Numbered from the stretch's first letter, positions 1 to 11,774 are shown. The stretch is 64,000 nucleotides of DNA from Megaustenia siamemsis (GCA_032433765.1 JAVIAB010000139.1:41623630-41687629), one strand, 5' to 3'. Numbers and translations: made by a program. The notes: generated by a model from the letters alone, not told the origin.

Positions 1-206
1 ATACTTCTGAACTAAACTATGTTTTCCTGGCTAATCTTTCTGGATCTTCCTTCTACATCTCTATCCGATAAAAACTGTGTGGAAGTCCATAACTATTATA
101 TAACCTCTCAAGCTTGCCCTAAGGCATATTCGGCCGAGCCGGACTAAGCTTGTCTACTGTACACCTCTGTCGGTTTTACGCTGTCTGTCTATATAATTCT
201 GCTAAT

Positions 207-465
207 AAAAAAGTAAGTAAAGAGCTCCCGTCACGCCAAGTGGCGTATAGGGAATATGGCGTTAGTGACCATATCTTTTACAGACCTTCGGCACATGGTT
301 TTTGGGGTAATGTGCTCGGTATTACGCCCGTGCCGCTTTACTTTCCCCCAAAAAATTCGGTACCCATTTAATGCTGGTTTAACCCGGAAGCCATCGGTCA
401 GGATCGAACCCGGCCTTTTGTTCTTTTTAGTCCAGTTCACTAACCACTGAACTATCGCGGCTCCC
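207..465 (-). mobile_element. Full-length tRNA-derived SINE (copy S1)
   Basis: Read on the minus strand, the element starts with GGGAGCCGCGATAGTTCAG, which contains a pol III A-box-like sequence. A B box, GGTTCGATCC, lies about 55 bases further in (near 400). A roughly 180-base non-tRNA body follows, ending in the conserved CACTTGGCGTGACGGGAGCT and a T-rich tail. A perfect 12-bp direct repeat, aattctgctaat, flanks it at 195-206 and 466-477, as expected for LINE-driven retrotransposition. It is non-coding; short open frames across it are chance. About nine related copies in this window share the body. Confidence 0.9.
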
Positions 466-477
466 AATTCTGCTAAT

Positions 478-1080
478 GCATGTGGTTATACACCCATGTC
501 TCATTTGCATAATTTATTGGTTGAGTCACTTGCTGTTAAACCACCAGCCAAACATTAAAGACAATGTTCAACTCCGTATGACTTTGGTGTCAATTTATAA
601 GAAACAAACTCCATCTTGACAACTGACTGACCTATGGATTTAAAAATGAGGACATAGCATGTCCTTTAAGAGTAACATTTCCCTCACTTAAACCTAATTT
701 GCCCCCTTGCCTCAGTTAACTGAGTTGTTTATCAACCTGTTTTCTGGACGTTTGACATCATTATTTTGGGGAGAAAATCTAGTTCAGTTTAATTCAATTC
801 CTCTACCTTTCCAATTATCGCTACACATTTTCATTCCTAAAATTTGCCATCGTTCTTAAGTTTCTGTAATTGATAGTTATATTACTAACTACTAGAAACT
901 TCTATTGTACTTTATTATGGGTAACTACTAACATATCCAACCTTAAATACTTACTAAACTACTGCATTCGTATATCTTTCATGATATGATTCTATTCCAT
1001 TCCTAGACTATATATATATTTAAACTGTGTTCTGATTTCTCCCATGTGATTCCATTTAGAAAAACGTCATCATAAATCCA
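478..1080. other. No gene seen
   Basis: AT-rich sequence with frequent stops in all frames and no repeat-family match to the rest of the window. Nothing supportable as a gene. Confidence 0.6.
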
Positions 1081-2838
1081 TCATCATCATCAGTCCGTAA
1101 CTTGGTGGTCGTTGGAAAATTCTTGATGATAGTACTGTGATTTTGTGGTTGTTGGAGTACTCACGATGACAGTCATGTCATCTTGGTAGTATTTGGAAAA
1201 CTCATGATGATAGTAATGTAATCGTGTTGGTAGTTGGGGAGCTCATGATGATAGTCCTGTAATCTTGGTGGTCGTTGGGAAACTCATGATGATAGTCCAG
1301 TAATCTTGGTGATCGTTGGGTAACTCATGATTATAGTCCAGTAATCCTGTTGGTAGTTGGGGAACGCATGGTTACAGTCTTATAATCTTGGTGATCGTTG
1401 GAGCACTCATGATGATAGTACGTAATCTTGGTGTTGAAGCGATTATGATGATATTACGTAGTCTTGGTGGTCGCTGGGGAACTCATGAAGATAGTCCTGT
1501 AATCTTAGTGGAATTTAGGGAACTCATGATGATAGTTATGTAATCTGGTGGTAGTTGGGGAACTCATGATGATAGTCAGGTAACTTAGTGGTCGTTCTAG
1601 CACGCATGATGATAGCCTCGTGCCTTGGTGGTCGTAGAATCACTTATGATAGTCACCTAACTTGGTCGTCGTAGCATCACTTATGATAGTCACCTAACTT
1701 GGTCGTCGTAGCATCACTTATGATAGCCCCGCACCTTGGTGGTCGTAGCATCACTTATGATATTCACCTAACTTGGTGGTTGTAGCATCACTTATGATAA
1801 TCACGTAACTTGGTGGTCGTAGAATCACTTATGATAGCCCCGCACCTTGGTAGTCGTAGCATCACTTATGATATTCACCTAACTTGGTGGTCGTAGCATC
1901 ACTTATGATAGCCTCGCACCTTGGTGGTCGTAGAATCACTTATGATAGCCTCGTACCTTGGTGGTCGTAGAATCACTTATGATAGCCTCGCACCTTGGTG
2001 GTCGTAGAATCACTTATGATAGCCTCGCACCTTGGTGGTCGTAGAATCACTTATGATAGCCTCGCACCTTGGTGGTCGTAGAATCACTTATGATAGCCTC
2101 GTACCTTGGTGGTCGTAGAATCACTTATGATAGCCTCGCACCTTGGTGGTCGTAGAATCACTTATGATAGCCTCGCACCTTGGTGGTCGTAGAATCACTT
2201 ATGATAGCCTCGTACCTTGGTGGTCGTAGAATCACTTATGATAGCCTCGTACCTTGGTGGTCGTAGAATCACTTATGATAGCCTCGTACCTTGGTGGTCG
2301 TAGCATCACTTTCGATAGTTACGTAACTTGGTGGTCGTAGCATCACTTTTGATAGTCACCTAACTTGGTGGTCGTAGCATCACTTATGATAGTCACCTAA
2401 CTTGGTGGTCGTAGCATCACTGATGATAGTCACCTAACTTGGTGGTCGTAGCATCACTGATGATAGTCACCTAACTTGGTGGTCGTAGCATCACTGATGA
2501 TAGTCACCTAACTTGGTGGTCGTAGCATCACTGATGATAGTCACCTAACTTGGTGGTCGTAGCATCACTGATGATAGTCACCTAACTTGGTGGTCGTAGC
2601 ATCACTGATGATAGTCACCTAACTTGGTGGTCGTAGTATCACTGATGATAGTCACCTAACTTGGTGGTCGTAGCATCACTGATGATAGTCACCTAACTTG
2701 GTGGTCGTAGCATCACTGATGATAGTCACCTAACTTGGTGGTCGTAGCATCACTGATGATAGTCACCTAACTTGGTGGTCGTAGCATCACTGATGATAGT
2801 CACCTAACTTGGTGGTCGTAGCATCACTGATGATAGTC
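1081..2838. repeat. Minisatellite, 37-bp unit, about 47 copies
   Basis: A tandem array with unit CTTGGTGGTCGTAGCATCAC followed by TGATGATAGTCACCTAA (37 bp). The first 500 bp are diverged, and spacing becomes regular from about 1600. Three variants form blocks: a mixed block (1640-1900), a block with 'gaatcacttatgatagcctcg' type units (about 1900-2300), and a near-identical 'catcactgatgatagtcacc' block (about 2400-2838). This block structure suggests local homogenisation by unequal exchange or slippage. There is no open frame of note, and the units are directly abutting without spacers, so it is not a CRISPR array. Confidence 0.95.
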
Positions 2839-3540
2839 ACGTCACTTTGTGATTGTTTGACCATCCATGTTGATGTCTTCCCAATTTATCCAACCTTCAC
2901 GTTCGAAAGCCGCTTCCTGGGGATGTGATGAAGGTTGTTTCTGTCCATCCGCTGATATTATCTTCCCAACACTTTCGCTGCATGCCTTGATTTATTGTAC
3001 CTACTACTGAGCCATACAAAATGCAACGCCTGTAGATCTTGTTACTTTGTCCGTACCATTTTAATCGTTTTTTTTAAACCAATGACAGTAATTCTTGATT
3101 TATTCCTATAGATCTGCATGTTGTTGCGCATATTCTCATTCATAATATGGTCTATATAAAATAAGCGCCGGATCGTTTTATGATATCGCATCTCTAAAGA
3201 ATGCTTTCATGAGAAGTTAAAGAATTGTAAAGATATTTAAAAGCATTACAAAATTGGTCCCAAAAATATCGTGAATCAAACTCTTATTTGACCCGTCGTC
3301 GTTTCTATCAGGATGCCTTTCTCAAAACAAAAATAAATAAAACATTGAAAAATTAGTAAAACGAGCAGATGTGTGCTTATGTGTCACCCGCAATACAAGC
3401 AGATATTCTCGTGCTTTTTAAAAAATCTTATTGACGATAGTTTTGACGTTTTGGGGATTTTTTTTTTCATGTTTCCATTCAGCGGTCTTTTACTTATTAT
3501 CTGATAGTGCTAGTCGTTCTCACTGCCAGAGATTTGGGGA
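2839..3540. other. No gene seen
   Basis: AT-rich unique-looking sequence between the 37-bp array and a LINE-D fragment. No convincing coding or RNA feature found. Confidence 0.55.
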
Positions 3541-3765
3541 GGGTAAAGCCACAAGACAGATCAATACAAGTGAGATGCGATGCTTGAGAAGACCAAGAAT
3601 GAGACTCAGAAGAAGATGGATAGATGCAGTGATAGAGACATGTAACAACAAATGAAAATCACTAATTCAGACAGTCCGAACAGCGCAAGAACGACAAATG
3701 ATGTAACCACGACACCTTTTCGGTACCAGTGAGAAAGAGAAAAAAAAAAGAAAAAAAAAGAATAA
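3541..3765 (+). mobile_element. LINE-D 3'-end fragment
   Basis: A plus-strand segment encodes the degenerate C-terminus of an RTE-like reverse transcriptase. A basic run around RRRWIDAVIETCNNK is followed by a broken stretch matching 'ICTIRAAQERQM'. The DNA after it, 'cgacaccttttcggtaccag', and an A/G-rich tail match the 3' end of the better copies at 17131-17466 and 28559-29061. The copy is 5'-truncated and interrupted by a stop (tga at about 3654). Confidence 0.75.
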
Positions 3766-4600
3766 AGCCACACAAAAACCATGGATTCGAAGAGAAAAAT
3801 TCCAACTGCCTGTGATAGAACTGGAACCCGGAACATTTTAGCCCAGACACCGACGATTAACACCTGGACCACCTAGACCCCTCAAAGCAAGGGTTAATAC
3901 CCGAGCTAGAAATGATGTTTTATAACCACAGTAGCAGCTTCACTACGTCATTTACGTCATCTTGCTCTCTTCGTGAGCACGTTCTTTTGCCATCACCACA
4001 GAAATATCGCGCACCAGCAAAACGGAAACTGCGACGCTTAACCACATTTGGAATGACAGGTGCGACACAAAGTGAGCCTTAACGAGTTTAACCTAACCCG
4101 ACAAAAAATAAATCTGAAGTTTTAACCGGCAGATTTTCTCGTATTCTCTATTTATACATTGTTCCGCTCCCCCCCCCCCCCTTTTTTTTCATTCTCCAAT
4201 TCAAAAATTAAGGAAAAAGGAAAACCCTTTCCCTATTAAGAAAAATGAAGCTTCCAGCGCGTCGATTTTAATAAAATTTTGATCCTTATATGATTGGCGG
4301 GAATGTTTTTCGTGAAACCAGAAGTTATTGAGTTTCAAAGATTTATTTTATTTGAATAGTTCTCTGGAGAGAGTTCTCGATATTGTTGAAGATTGAAACT
4401 CTAGGGCGTCATGAACATTGCTACGTCTTGTTTTCATTTCAATGTGTTGAGGTTAAACAGTCAATTTGCAAGAAAGAACGCCATCGAGTTTATTTCTCTT
4501 TTGTTATGTGTAGTCGGGTTTGGGTCAAGTTGTATATGCGGGTTTAGATTCAAGTCGTGGCTATTTAAAGTCAGCTCGGAAAAGTGGTGTCTAAGATAAG
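3766..4600. other. No gene seen; contains a poly-C/poly-T run
   Basis: Mostly unique AT-rich sequence. A strand-asymmetric run of about 13 C then 8 T lies near 4167-4189. A 62-codon open frame at 4411-4599 has no recognisable motif. Confidence 0.5.
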
Positions 4601-4603
4601 GAA

Positions 4604-4690
4604 TAGATGGAGTGGAGGGAGTTGAGGGAGTAGAGTGAGTAAAGGGAGTGGAGAGAGTTGAGGGAGTAGAGACTAAGTTAGAATCGGATA
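4604..4690. repeat. Degenerate purine-rich GAGTGGAGGGAGTTGA repeat
   Basis: Short imperfect repeats of the type gagtggagggagttgaggg precede the large G-rich minisatellite and may be a diverged edge of it or an independent purine tract. Confidence 0.6.
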
Positions 4691-4699
4691 AACGGAGTG

Positions 4700-7600
4700 G
4701 AGGCGATTAACTTGGGGTCGTCGAGGAGCATGGTTTGGGGTTGTTGAGTCGAGGGGGCAGATTTGGGGTCGTTGAGTCGAGGAAACAAGGTTGGGGTCGT
4801 TGAGTCGAGGAGGCAGGTTGGGGGTCGTTGAGTCGAGGAGGCAGGGTTAGGGTCGTTGAGTCAAGCAGGCAGGGTTAGGGTCGTTGAGTCGAGGAGGCAG
4901 GGTTGGGGTCGTTGAGTCGAGGAGGCAGGGTTGGGGGTCGTTGAGTCGAGGAGGCAGGGTTGGGGTCGTTGAGTCGAGGAGGCAGGTTGGGGGTCGTTGA
5001 GTCGAGGAGGCAGGGTTGGGGGTCGTTGAGTCGAGGAGGCAGGGTTGGGGGTCGTTGAGTCGAGGAGGCAGGTTGGGGGTCGTTGAGTCGAGGAGGCAGG
5101 TTGGGGTCGTTGAGTCGAGGAGGCAGGGTTAGGGTCGTTGAGTCGAGGAGGCAGGGTTGGGGTCGTTGAGTCGAGGAGGCAGGGTTGGGGGTCGTTGAGT
5201 CGAGGAGGCAGGGTTGGGGTCGTTGAGTCGAGGAGGCAGGTTGGGGTCGTTGAGTCGAGGAGGCAGGGTTGGGGGTCGTTGAGTCGAGGAGGCAGGGTTG
5301 GGGTCGTTGAGTCGAGGAGGCAGGGTTGGGGTCGTTGAGTCGAGGAGGCAGGTTGGGGGTCGTTGAGTCGAGGAGGCAGGGTTGGGGGTCGTTGAGTCGA
5401 GGAGGCAGGTTGGGGGTCGTTGAGTCGAGGAGGCAGGTTGGGAGTCGTTGAGTCGAGGAGGCAGGGTTGGGGGTCGTTGAGTCGAGGAGGCAGGGTTGGG
5501 GTCGTTGAGTCGAGGAGGCAGGTTGGGGGTCGTTGAGTCGAGGAGGCAGGTTGGGGTCGTTGAGTCGAGGAGGCAGGGTTGGGGTCGTTGAGTCGAGGAG
5601 GCAGGTTGGGGTCGTTGAGTCGAGGAGGCAGGGTTAGGGTCGTTGAGTCGAGGAGGCAGGGTTGGGGTCGTTGAGTCGAGGAGGCAGGTTGGGGTCGTTG
5701 AGTCGAGGAGGCAGGGTTGGGGTCGTTGAGTCAGGAGGCAGGGTTGGGGGTCGTTGAGTCGAAGAGGCAGGGTTGGGGTCGTTGAGTCGAGGAGGCAGGT
5801 GGGGGTCGTTGAGTCGAGGAGGCAGGTTGGGGTCGTTGAGTCGAGGAGGCAGGGTTGGGGTCGTTGAGTCGAGGAGGCAGGTTGGGGTCGTTGAGTCGAG
5901 GAGGCAGGTTGGGGTCGTTGAGTCGAGGAGGCAGGTTGGGGTCGTTGAGTCGAGGAGGCAGGGTTGGGGTCGTTGAGTCGAGGAGGCAGGTTGGGGTCGT
6001 TGAGTCGAGGAGGCAGGGTTGGGGGTCGTTGAGTCAAGCAGGCAGGGTTAGGGTCGTTGAGTCGAGGAGGCAGGGTTAGGGTCGTTGAGTCAAGGAGGCA
6101 GGGTTAGGGTCGTTGAGTCGAGGAGGCAGGGTTAGGGTCGTTGAGTCAAGGAGGCAGGGTTAGGGTCGTTGAGTCAAGCAGGCAGGGTTAGGGTCGTTGA
6201 GTCGAGGAGGCAGGTTGGGGGTCGTTGAGTCAAGCAGGCAGGGTTAGGGTCGTTGAGTCGAGGAGGCAGGGTTAGGGTCGTTGAGTCAAGGAGGCAGGGT
6301 TAGGGTCGTTGAGTCAAGCAGGCAGGGTTAGGGTCGTTGAGTCGAGGAGGCAGGTTGGGGGTCGTTGAGTCAAGCAGGCAGGGTTAGGGTCGTTGAGTCG
6401 AGGAGGCAGGGTTGGGGTCGTTGAGTCGAGGAGGCAGAGTTGGGGTCGTTGAGTCGAGGAGGCAGGTTGGGGGTCGTTGAGTCAAGCAGGCAGGGTTAGG
6501 GTCGTTGAGTCGAGGAGGCAGGGTTGGGGGTCGTTGAGTCAAGCAGGCAGGGTTAGGGTCGTTGAGTCGAGGAGGCAGGGTTGGGGTCGTTGAGTCGAGG
6601 AGGCAGGTTGGGGTCGTTGAGTCGAGGAGGCAGGGTTGGGGGTCGTTGAGTCAAGCAGGCAGGGTTAGGGTCGTTGAGTCGAGGAGGCAGGGTTGGGGGT
6701 CGTTGAGTCAAGCAGGCAGGGTTAGGGTCGTTGAGTCGAGGAGGCAGGGTTGGGGTCGTTGAGTCGAGGAGGCAGGTTGGGGTCGTTGAGTCGAGGAGGC
6801 AGGGTTGGGGGTCGTTGAGTCGAGGAGGCAGGGTTGGGGGTCGTTGAGTCGAGGAGGCAGGGTTAGGGTCGTTGAGTCGAGGAGGCAGGGTTAGGGTCGT
6901 TGAGTCGAGGAGGCAGAGTTGGGGGTCGTTGAGTCGAGGAGGCAGGTTGGGGGTCGTTGAGTCAAGCAGGCAGGGTTGGGGTCGTTGAGTCGAGGAGGCA
7001 GGGTTGGGGGTCGTTGAGTCGAGGAGGCAGGGTTTGGGGTCGTTGAGTCAAGGAGGCAGGGTTGGGGTCGTTGAGTCGAGGAGGCAGGGTTTGGGGTCGT
7101 TGAGTCAAGGAGGCAGGGTTTGGGGTCGTTGAGTCAAGGAGGCAGGGTTAGGGTCGTTGAGTCGAGGAGGCAGGTTGGGGGTCGTTGAGTCGAGGAGGCA
7201 GGTTGGGGGTCGTTGAGTCGAGGAGGCAGGTTGGGGGTCGTTGAGTCAAGGAGGCAGGGTTAGGGTCGTTGAGTCGAGGAGGCAGGGTTGGGGGTCGTTG
7301 AGTCGAGGAGGCAGGTTGGGGGTCGTTGAGTCGAGGAGGCAGGGTTGGGGGTCGTTGAGTCGAGGAGGCAGGTTGGGGTCGTTGAGTCGAGGAGGCAGGG
7401 TTGGGGGTCGTTGAGTCGAGGAGGCAGGTTGGGGGTCGTTGAGTCAAGGAGGCAGGGTTAGGGTCGTTGAGTCGAGGAGGCAGGTTGGGGGTCGTTGAGT
7501 CAAGCAGGCAGGGTTAGGGTCGTTGAGTCGAGGAGGCAGGGTTGGGGTCGTTGAGTCAAGGAGGCAGGGTTGGGGTCGTTGAGTCGAGGAGGCAGATTTG

Positions 7601-7712
7601 TGGTTGTTGAGTCGAGGAGGCAGGTTTGGGGTCGTTGAGTCAAGGAGGCAGAGTTGGGGTCGTTGAGTCGAGGAGGTAGTTTTGGAGTTGTTGAGTCAAG
7701 GAGGAAGGTTTG
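4700..7712. repeat. G-rich minisatellite, 27-29-bp unit, about 108 copies
   Basis: The unit is GGTCGTTGAGTCGAGGAGGCA followed by GGTTGGG, GGGTTGGGG or GGGTTAGGG. Unit length varies by one or two bases through G-run length. Variants (tcgagg/tcaagg/tcaagc; ttgggg/ttaggg) are interspersed and locally form higher-order groups, for example around 6030-6750. Strong strand asymmetry puts many G3-G5 runs on the plus strand. The long minus-strand open frames here (such as 5129-6037, repeating PPRLNDPN/ASSTQRP) only reflect a unit poor in stop codons and are not called as genes. Confidence 0.97.
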
Positions 7713-8080
7713 ATGTAACGAAATAAACGAGACAGAATTCACATTGAAATAAATAGATTTGGAGAAGAGAAAATAGATCTAGAATGTGTAATCGATGAGC
7801 CAAATTTGAAACAATTTAGGTGGCAGGCTAGTTTTTCTGTCAGCATGCTCGTATGAATACATAATTGTACTCCCTATACAATTAAAAAAACAAACAAAAT
7901 TGAAAAATAAAATAGGACACATGTTCTCCATATGGGACATTTAATATACATTCTATTAGCACAGACAACATATAGAACTACATGGTATCTTAAACAAAAA
8001 CAATTCTGATAATTTTGTTCAGGGAGTAGATTTCACAGACGTTTATCATTGATATTTTAGCTATCTTGATTCATTTCTCA
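7713..8080. other. No gene seen
   Basis: AT-rich spacer between the G-rich array and LINE-J. No motif recognised. Confidence 0.55.
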
Positions 8081-8445
8081 CTCTCTCTCTCTCTCTCTCT
8101 CTCTCTGCGACCAGGACTCAATCAGAGTAGGATTCCAGACTCTCAAATGAAGTCAGCTATCAGGTTAAGTGTGCTGATCGCCCCCACAGACAGAACATCA
8201 CAATTAGAGTCTGCCAGATCCACTCTGATCGAACACACGTTAATACGGTGCACTGTGTTCTGCGCCAGTAGCCCAGTGCATCCGATTTCAGCCAGCATTT
8301 TATTCAGGTTTGCTTTCCCTAGCCTTTGATTGTCCCCAATCTTCCTGCAAGGCAGCAGATTGTCTTTTCTGTAGGGGGATTCTGCCCTTAGATGGTTGGC
8401 CCTCCCAGGTTTACGAGCACCATCTGCCCGAGAATTCATTTCAGA
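8081..8445 (-). mobile_element. LINE-J 3' end (RNase-H-type LINE) with (GA)n tail
   Basis: Read on the minus strand, a frame starts in a degenerate RNase H end (NSRADGARKPG, compare the usual NERADELA...) and runs about 100 codons to the stop. It ends in GAGTCCTGGTCGC plus a (GA)n tail (8081-8106). The 3' segment 'caatcagagtaggattccag' recurs at 21478-21497, also beside a CT microsatellite. The shared end with an AG-dinucleotide tail therefore defines the family's 3' terminus. The copy is 5'-truncated. Confidence 0.7.
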
Positions 8446-8990
8446 AATATATCTATCTATTGACCTTTCGAGCCGTAACCGGCCCATAGGGCGTAGACCA
8501 AGATACACCTTCTCCTATATGGATTTTTTGTTCTAGCAGTTTTCTTTTAAAGATATTTTATCAAATCTCGCCATCTGTCTCTGTTCTGTGCAAGCAGTTC
8601 TATCTCATTGAGGGAGCCGACTCCTGCTGCTCTTGCCTCTCTCATCAATGTTCTTCTCAGTGTCTCCCTGGGTCTTCCTCTTTTTCTTTTACCTGTTGTT
8701 TCCCATATGAGGGCTTGCTTTGCTATTCGGTTATTATCTCTTCTCATCACATGTCCAACGTATGACCATCGTCTTTTCTTTATTACTGAAGATATTAGTG
8801 GTTGATTGGCGATTTCTCTAATTTCCTCATTTGTTTTGAATTCGTTCCATGCTATACCAAGTATTTTCCTTAGACATTTATTTTCGAATGCGTTCAACTT
8901 TGTTTCTATATCTCTTGTTGTTTTCCAGCTTTCACACGCATACGTAAGGGTTGATAGTACATTTGATTTGAATAGCCTAAGTTTTCAGAA
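8446..8990 (-). mobile_element. LINE-G C-terminal fragment with 3' UTR
   Basis: A minus-strand frame reads STLTYACESWKTT, then CLRKILGIAWNEFKTNEEI, GHVMRRDNNRIAKQALIWE and KRKRGRPRETLRRTLMREA, stopping near 8547. This is the characteristic region after the reverse transcriptase thumb in RTE-like LINEs. After the stop, a distinctive 3' UTR (CTATGGGCCGGTTACGGCTC, GAAAGGTCAATAGATAGATA) ends in an ATAG repeat. The same 3' UTR occurs at 36076-36195 and more weakly at 41905 and 44062. The reverse transcriptase core is missing, so the copy is dead. Confidence 0.85.
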
Positions 8991-9113
8991 ATATAACCTT
9001 GATCTAAATCCTCTATAGAACATTAATTAGAAACAAGTTTGAGTTCACATTTAAATAGATTGTCCTCTTAAGAGCGGGCGATGTAGGCATTGTCGTCGTG
9101 TGAACGATGTAGA

Positions 9114-9316
9114 TCATCATCATCATCATCTACGGGCCTGCTGACGTAGGTGATCATGCCTCTCCACATTTTTCGATCTAAGCTGTCTGGTATCTTTTCT
9201 CTTTGCTTCCCTCTATCTCTTCGTCCCTCAATTTTCCCAGTTGTTACAATATATTCCAGCTGTTCTCTTCTCATTACATGGCCAAAAAATGATGATTGTT
9301 TCTTCCTAATATTGGA
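9114..9316 (-). mobile_element. LINE-A 3'-end fragment with internal deletion
   Basis: A minus-strand frame encodes MRREQLEYIVTTGKIEGRRD and DRGKQREKIPDSL, then jumps to DRKMWRGMITY. Compared with the copy at 14824-15325, about 50 bp (the WLGRRSTTGMINSCR region) is deleted. It ends in a (GAT)n tail at 9114-9130. Confidence 0.85.
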
Positions 9317-9547
9317 AATTTGATGAAAATTAAGGAGAACAATTTGGAATGGAGAGATGGAAACAGTTCTACAATAAAAATGATCAGGATCTTCGAGGCG
9401 ATCACATTTTTAGTTGTTTTGAGTGGGAGAAACACTGTTCTTCTCTATTTCAATGAGTCATATTTCTATTCTTTCTTCCGATGAGTCGATTGAAAAGCAT
9501 CAGACTTAAATTAGACACACATTTCGCGTATCGTTAAAGCAGTTCCA

Positions 9548-9955
9548 TTGTAAAGCATGCTTGGCTCACTTATTGCCATGTTATCTAATGATGGTGCATA
9601 ACATGATTGCCTCGCTTATTGATTGCCATGCCACCCGATGACGTTGTAAAACGTGATGGCCTCACTTATTGCCATGCCATCTGATGACGTTGTAAAACGT
9701 GATGGCCTCACTTATTGCCATGTCATCTGATGACGTTGTTAAACGTGATGGCCTCATTTATTGTCATGCCATCTGATGACGTTGTAAAACGTGATGGCCT
9801 CATTTATTGTCATGCCATCTGATGACGTTGTAAAACATGATAGCCTCAATTATTGCCATGTCATCTGATGACGTTGTAAAACATGATAACCTCAATTATT
9901 GCCATGTCATCTGATGACGTTGTAAGACATGATTGCCTCACTTATTGCCATGTAC
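9548..9955. repeat. Tandem repeat, 46-bp unit, about 9 copies
   Basis: The unit reads CATGCCATCTGATGACGTTG then TAAAACGTGATGGCCTCACT then TATTGC. The spacing of 'ctcacttattgcc' is exactly 46 in the central copies (9661, 9707). Each unit carries a short inverted repeat ACGTT...AACGT. Outer copies are more diverged. Confidence 0.92.
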
Positions 9956-10820
9956 TAATTTATAAATATATGTAAAATATAAGATACAGCTTTTGTGAGT
10001 TCTTAGGCAACAGCTCTATATTTCTTTCTTCCAGTTGAACACACTTTGAGGAATATTTTAATATACTTTCAAGTTTAAGCTGTTTTAACATTTTTTGCAG
10101 CATCTTCTTTTGTTTATTGCAGTAATTAATACAGGGTTGAAAACAAAAAAGCTCATACTGAAAGTTGCTTGTGTATTTACGTGCAAAGATATCGTGTTAT
10201 CGTCGGCATAATGTATCCCATTTATATATTTACAAGTATACTTGAGCAGTTCGCTTGATAATTAAGGCAATGTTTAAAAATAATAAAGCTGTGCTTTTTA
10301 TTTAAACTTCATTCATTAATTAGAGAATACATGGAGCGATAAGAGTTCTTTACTATAGGATCAACCTCAAGTGTCAAATACGTTAGGATAAGTAGTTGCG
10401 TTGTGTTATGTCTTGAATCTGAGAATGAAGCATTAGCGATTAATTGTGATGTTTAAAGACGAGGCCGGGGTAAAGAAATGTGTATATTGCATTTCTTTTG
10501 ATGAAATGATAAGGGTTCAGCTCTCGGTTGTAGTTAACTTGTTTCAGACCGATACGAATTAGAGGTTCATCCAGGTTTTGAAAATGTGTACCACAGTTTT
10601 GTTTTTCTGGTGAGTATAGTGTTTTGGTGTCGTTCTGGCTATTCCTTTAACCTCTAATACTTGTAATGTGGCGTGTTATAACAGGTAGCATGTACAGCTT
10701 TCTGGACATCGGCAATTACAAGTCTTTAGCTGTCTTCTTGAATTTATTCAGTGACTCCGAAAGAATGAAAGCGAATACATACAATATAAATGTACCAAAA
10801 ATAAATGTACGTGGATATGT
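9956..10820. other. No gene seen
   Basis: AT-rich sequence with no recognised coding or repeat relationship. Confidence 0.5.
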
Positions 10821-11252
10821 TACATCTTCTCAATATTCCTGTATGGTGCAGAAACATAGACATTAGACAAGAAAACAACAGAAAATTGAAGCCTTTGAAA
10901 TGTGGATTTATGGAAGAATAGGTAGAATTGGATGGAAACAAAAGATAACAAACAATAAAGTTTTAAAACAACTGAAAAAAAAGAGAACTACTAAATACAA
11001 TTAAGACAAGACAAATGAAATTTTTGGGGCATGTTAAAAGACACAACAGCCTACTAAAAGTAATATTGGAAGGAAAAATAGAAGGTAAAAGAGGCAGAGG
11101 CAGAACAAGACTAACATGGACGAGTAATATTAAAAGATGGTCAAGTCAATCTATGACAGCCTGCACCATCAAAGCAAGAAACAGAGTACAATGGCGATCC
11201 ATGGTAGCCAACCTTCTTAGCGGAGAAGGCACACGATGATGATGATGAAATT
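10821..11252 (+). mobile_element. LINE-C C-terminal fragment
   Basis: Plus-strand coding remnants match the LINE-C copy at 41391-41859: cysteine-motif DNA 'ttctcaatattcctgtatgg', then IRRIGRIGWKQKITN-like sequence with a frameshift near 10980. An open frame from 11015 follows, with GHVKRHNSLLKVILEGKIEG and KRGRGRTRLTWTSNIKRW, ending VANLLSGEGTR. The stop overlaps a (GAT)n tail at 11235-11248. It is 5'-truncated and frameshifted. Confidence 0.88.
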
Positions 11253-11259
11253 TACCAAA

Positions 11260-11774
11260 GCTCATGAAAAAGTATAAGAGAGACCATGCATGATCTTGGT
11301 CAACTCCAATTTATTAATCTGAACTACAGCGGTAGATTATGTGTCGCTGAGCAGCGTCTTCAGCTACTTCATCCGTTAATATCATCACAAGAAATCTCAT
11401 TTATAACTGAAGAAATATGTTTGGATAATTCAAAGACATTTGAAAAGATTGAAAACAAAAGATATGGAAATTGATAAGTGAACGGAGCAAGGTAATGATA
11501 GTGATCGTTTCAGCGTAAAGGTGAATCTCCTATGCGGTATGTTACATCTGTCCCCATCAATCTGGTGTTACTATACATTCCAGTGTGTGAATTTGTTCGC
11601 TGATACAAACTCCTTTGTTTCTATATAGACTGTTTTATAGTTTCTACAAATTTAACTCAATGTCTTCTTTTTAATTACTATTTCCAATTAAAATTAATTA
11701 AAAACTAAGCAATGCAACGTTTAGCAGCTCTATATACGAAATGATGATTATGAATTAAAGAAAGAAAAAGTTGT
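11260..11774. other. No gene seen
   Basis: A 62-codon open frame at 11286-11474 lacks motifs. The remainder is AT-rich. Confidence 0.5.

Noticed and set aside
1640..2838. CRISPR-like regular 37-bp repeats
   Set aside because: The units abut with no unique spacers, and the sequence is clearly eukaryotic. It is a minisatellite.
5100..7500. Interstitial telomere array
   Set aside because: GGGTTAGGG occurs once per some units but never as tandem TTAGGG runs.
5129..7742. Long Pro-rich or Gly/Arg-rich frames on both strands
   Set aside because: They are translations of the G-rich minisatellite; frame and peptide change with unit length.
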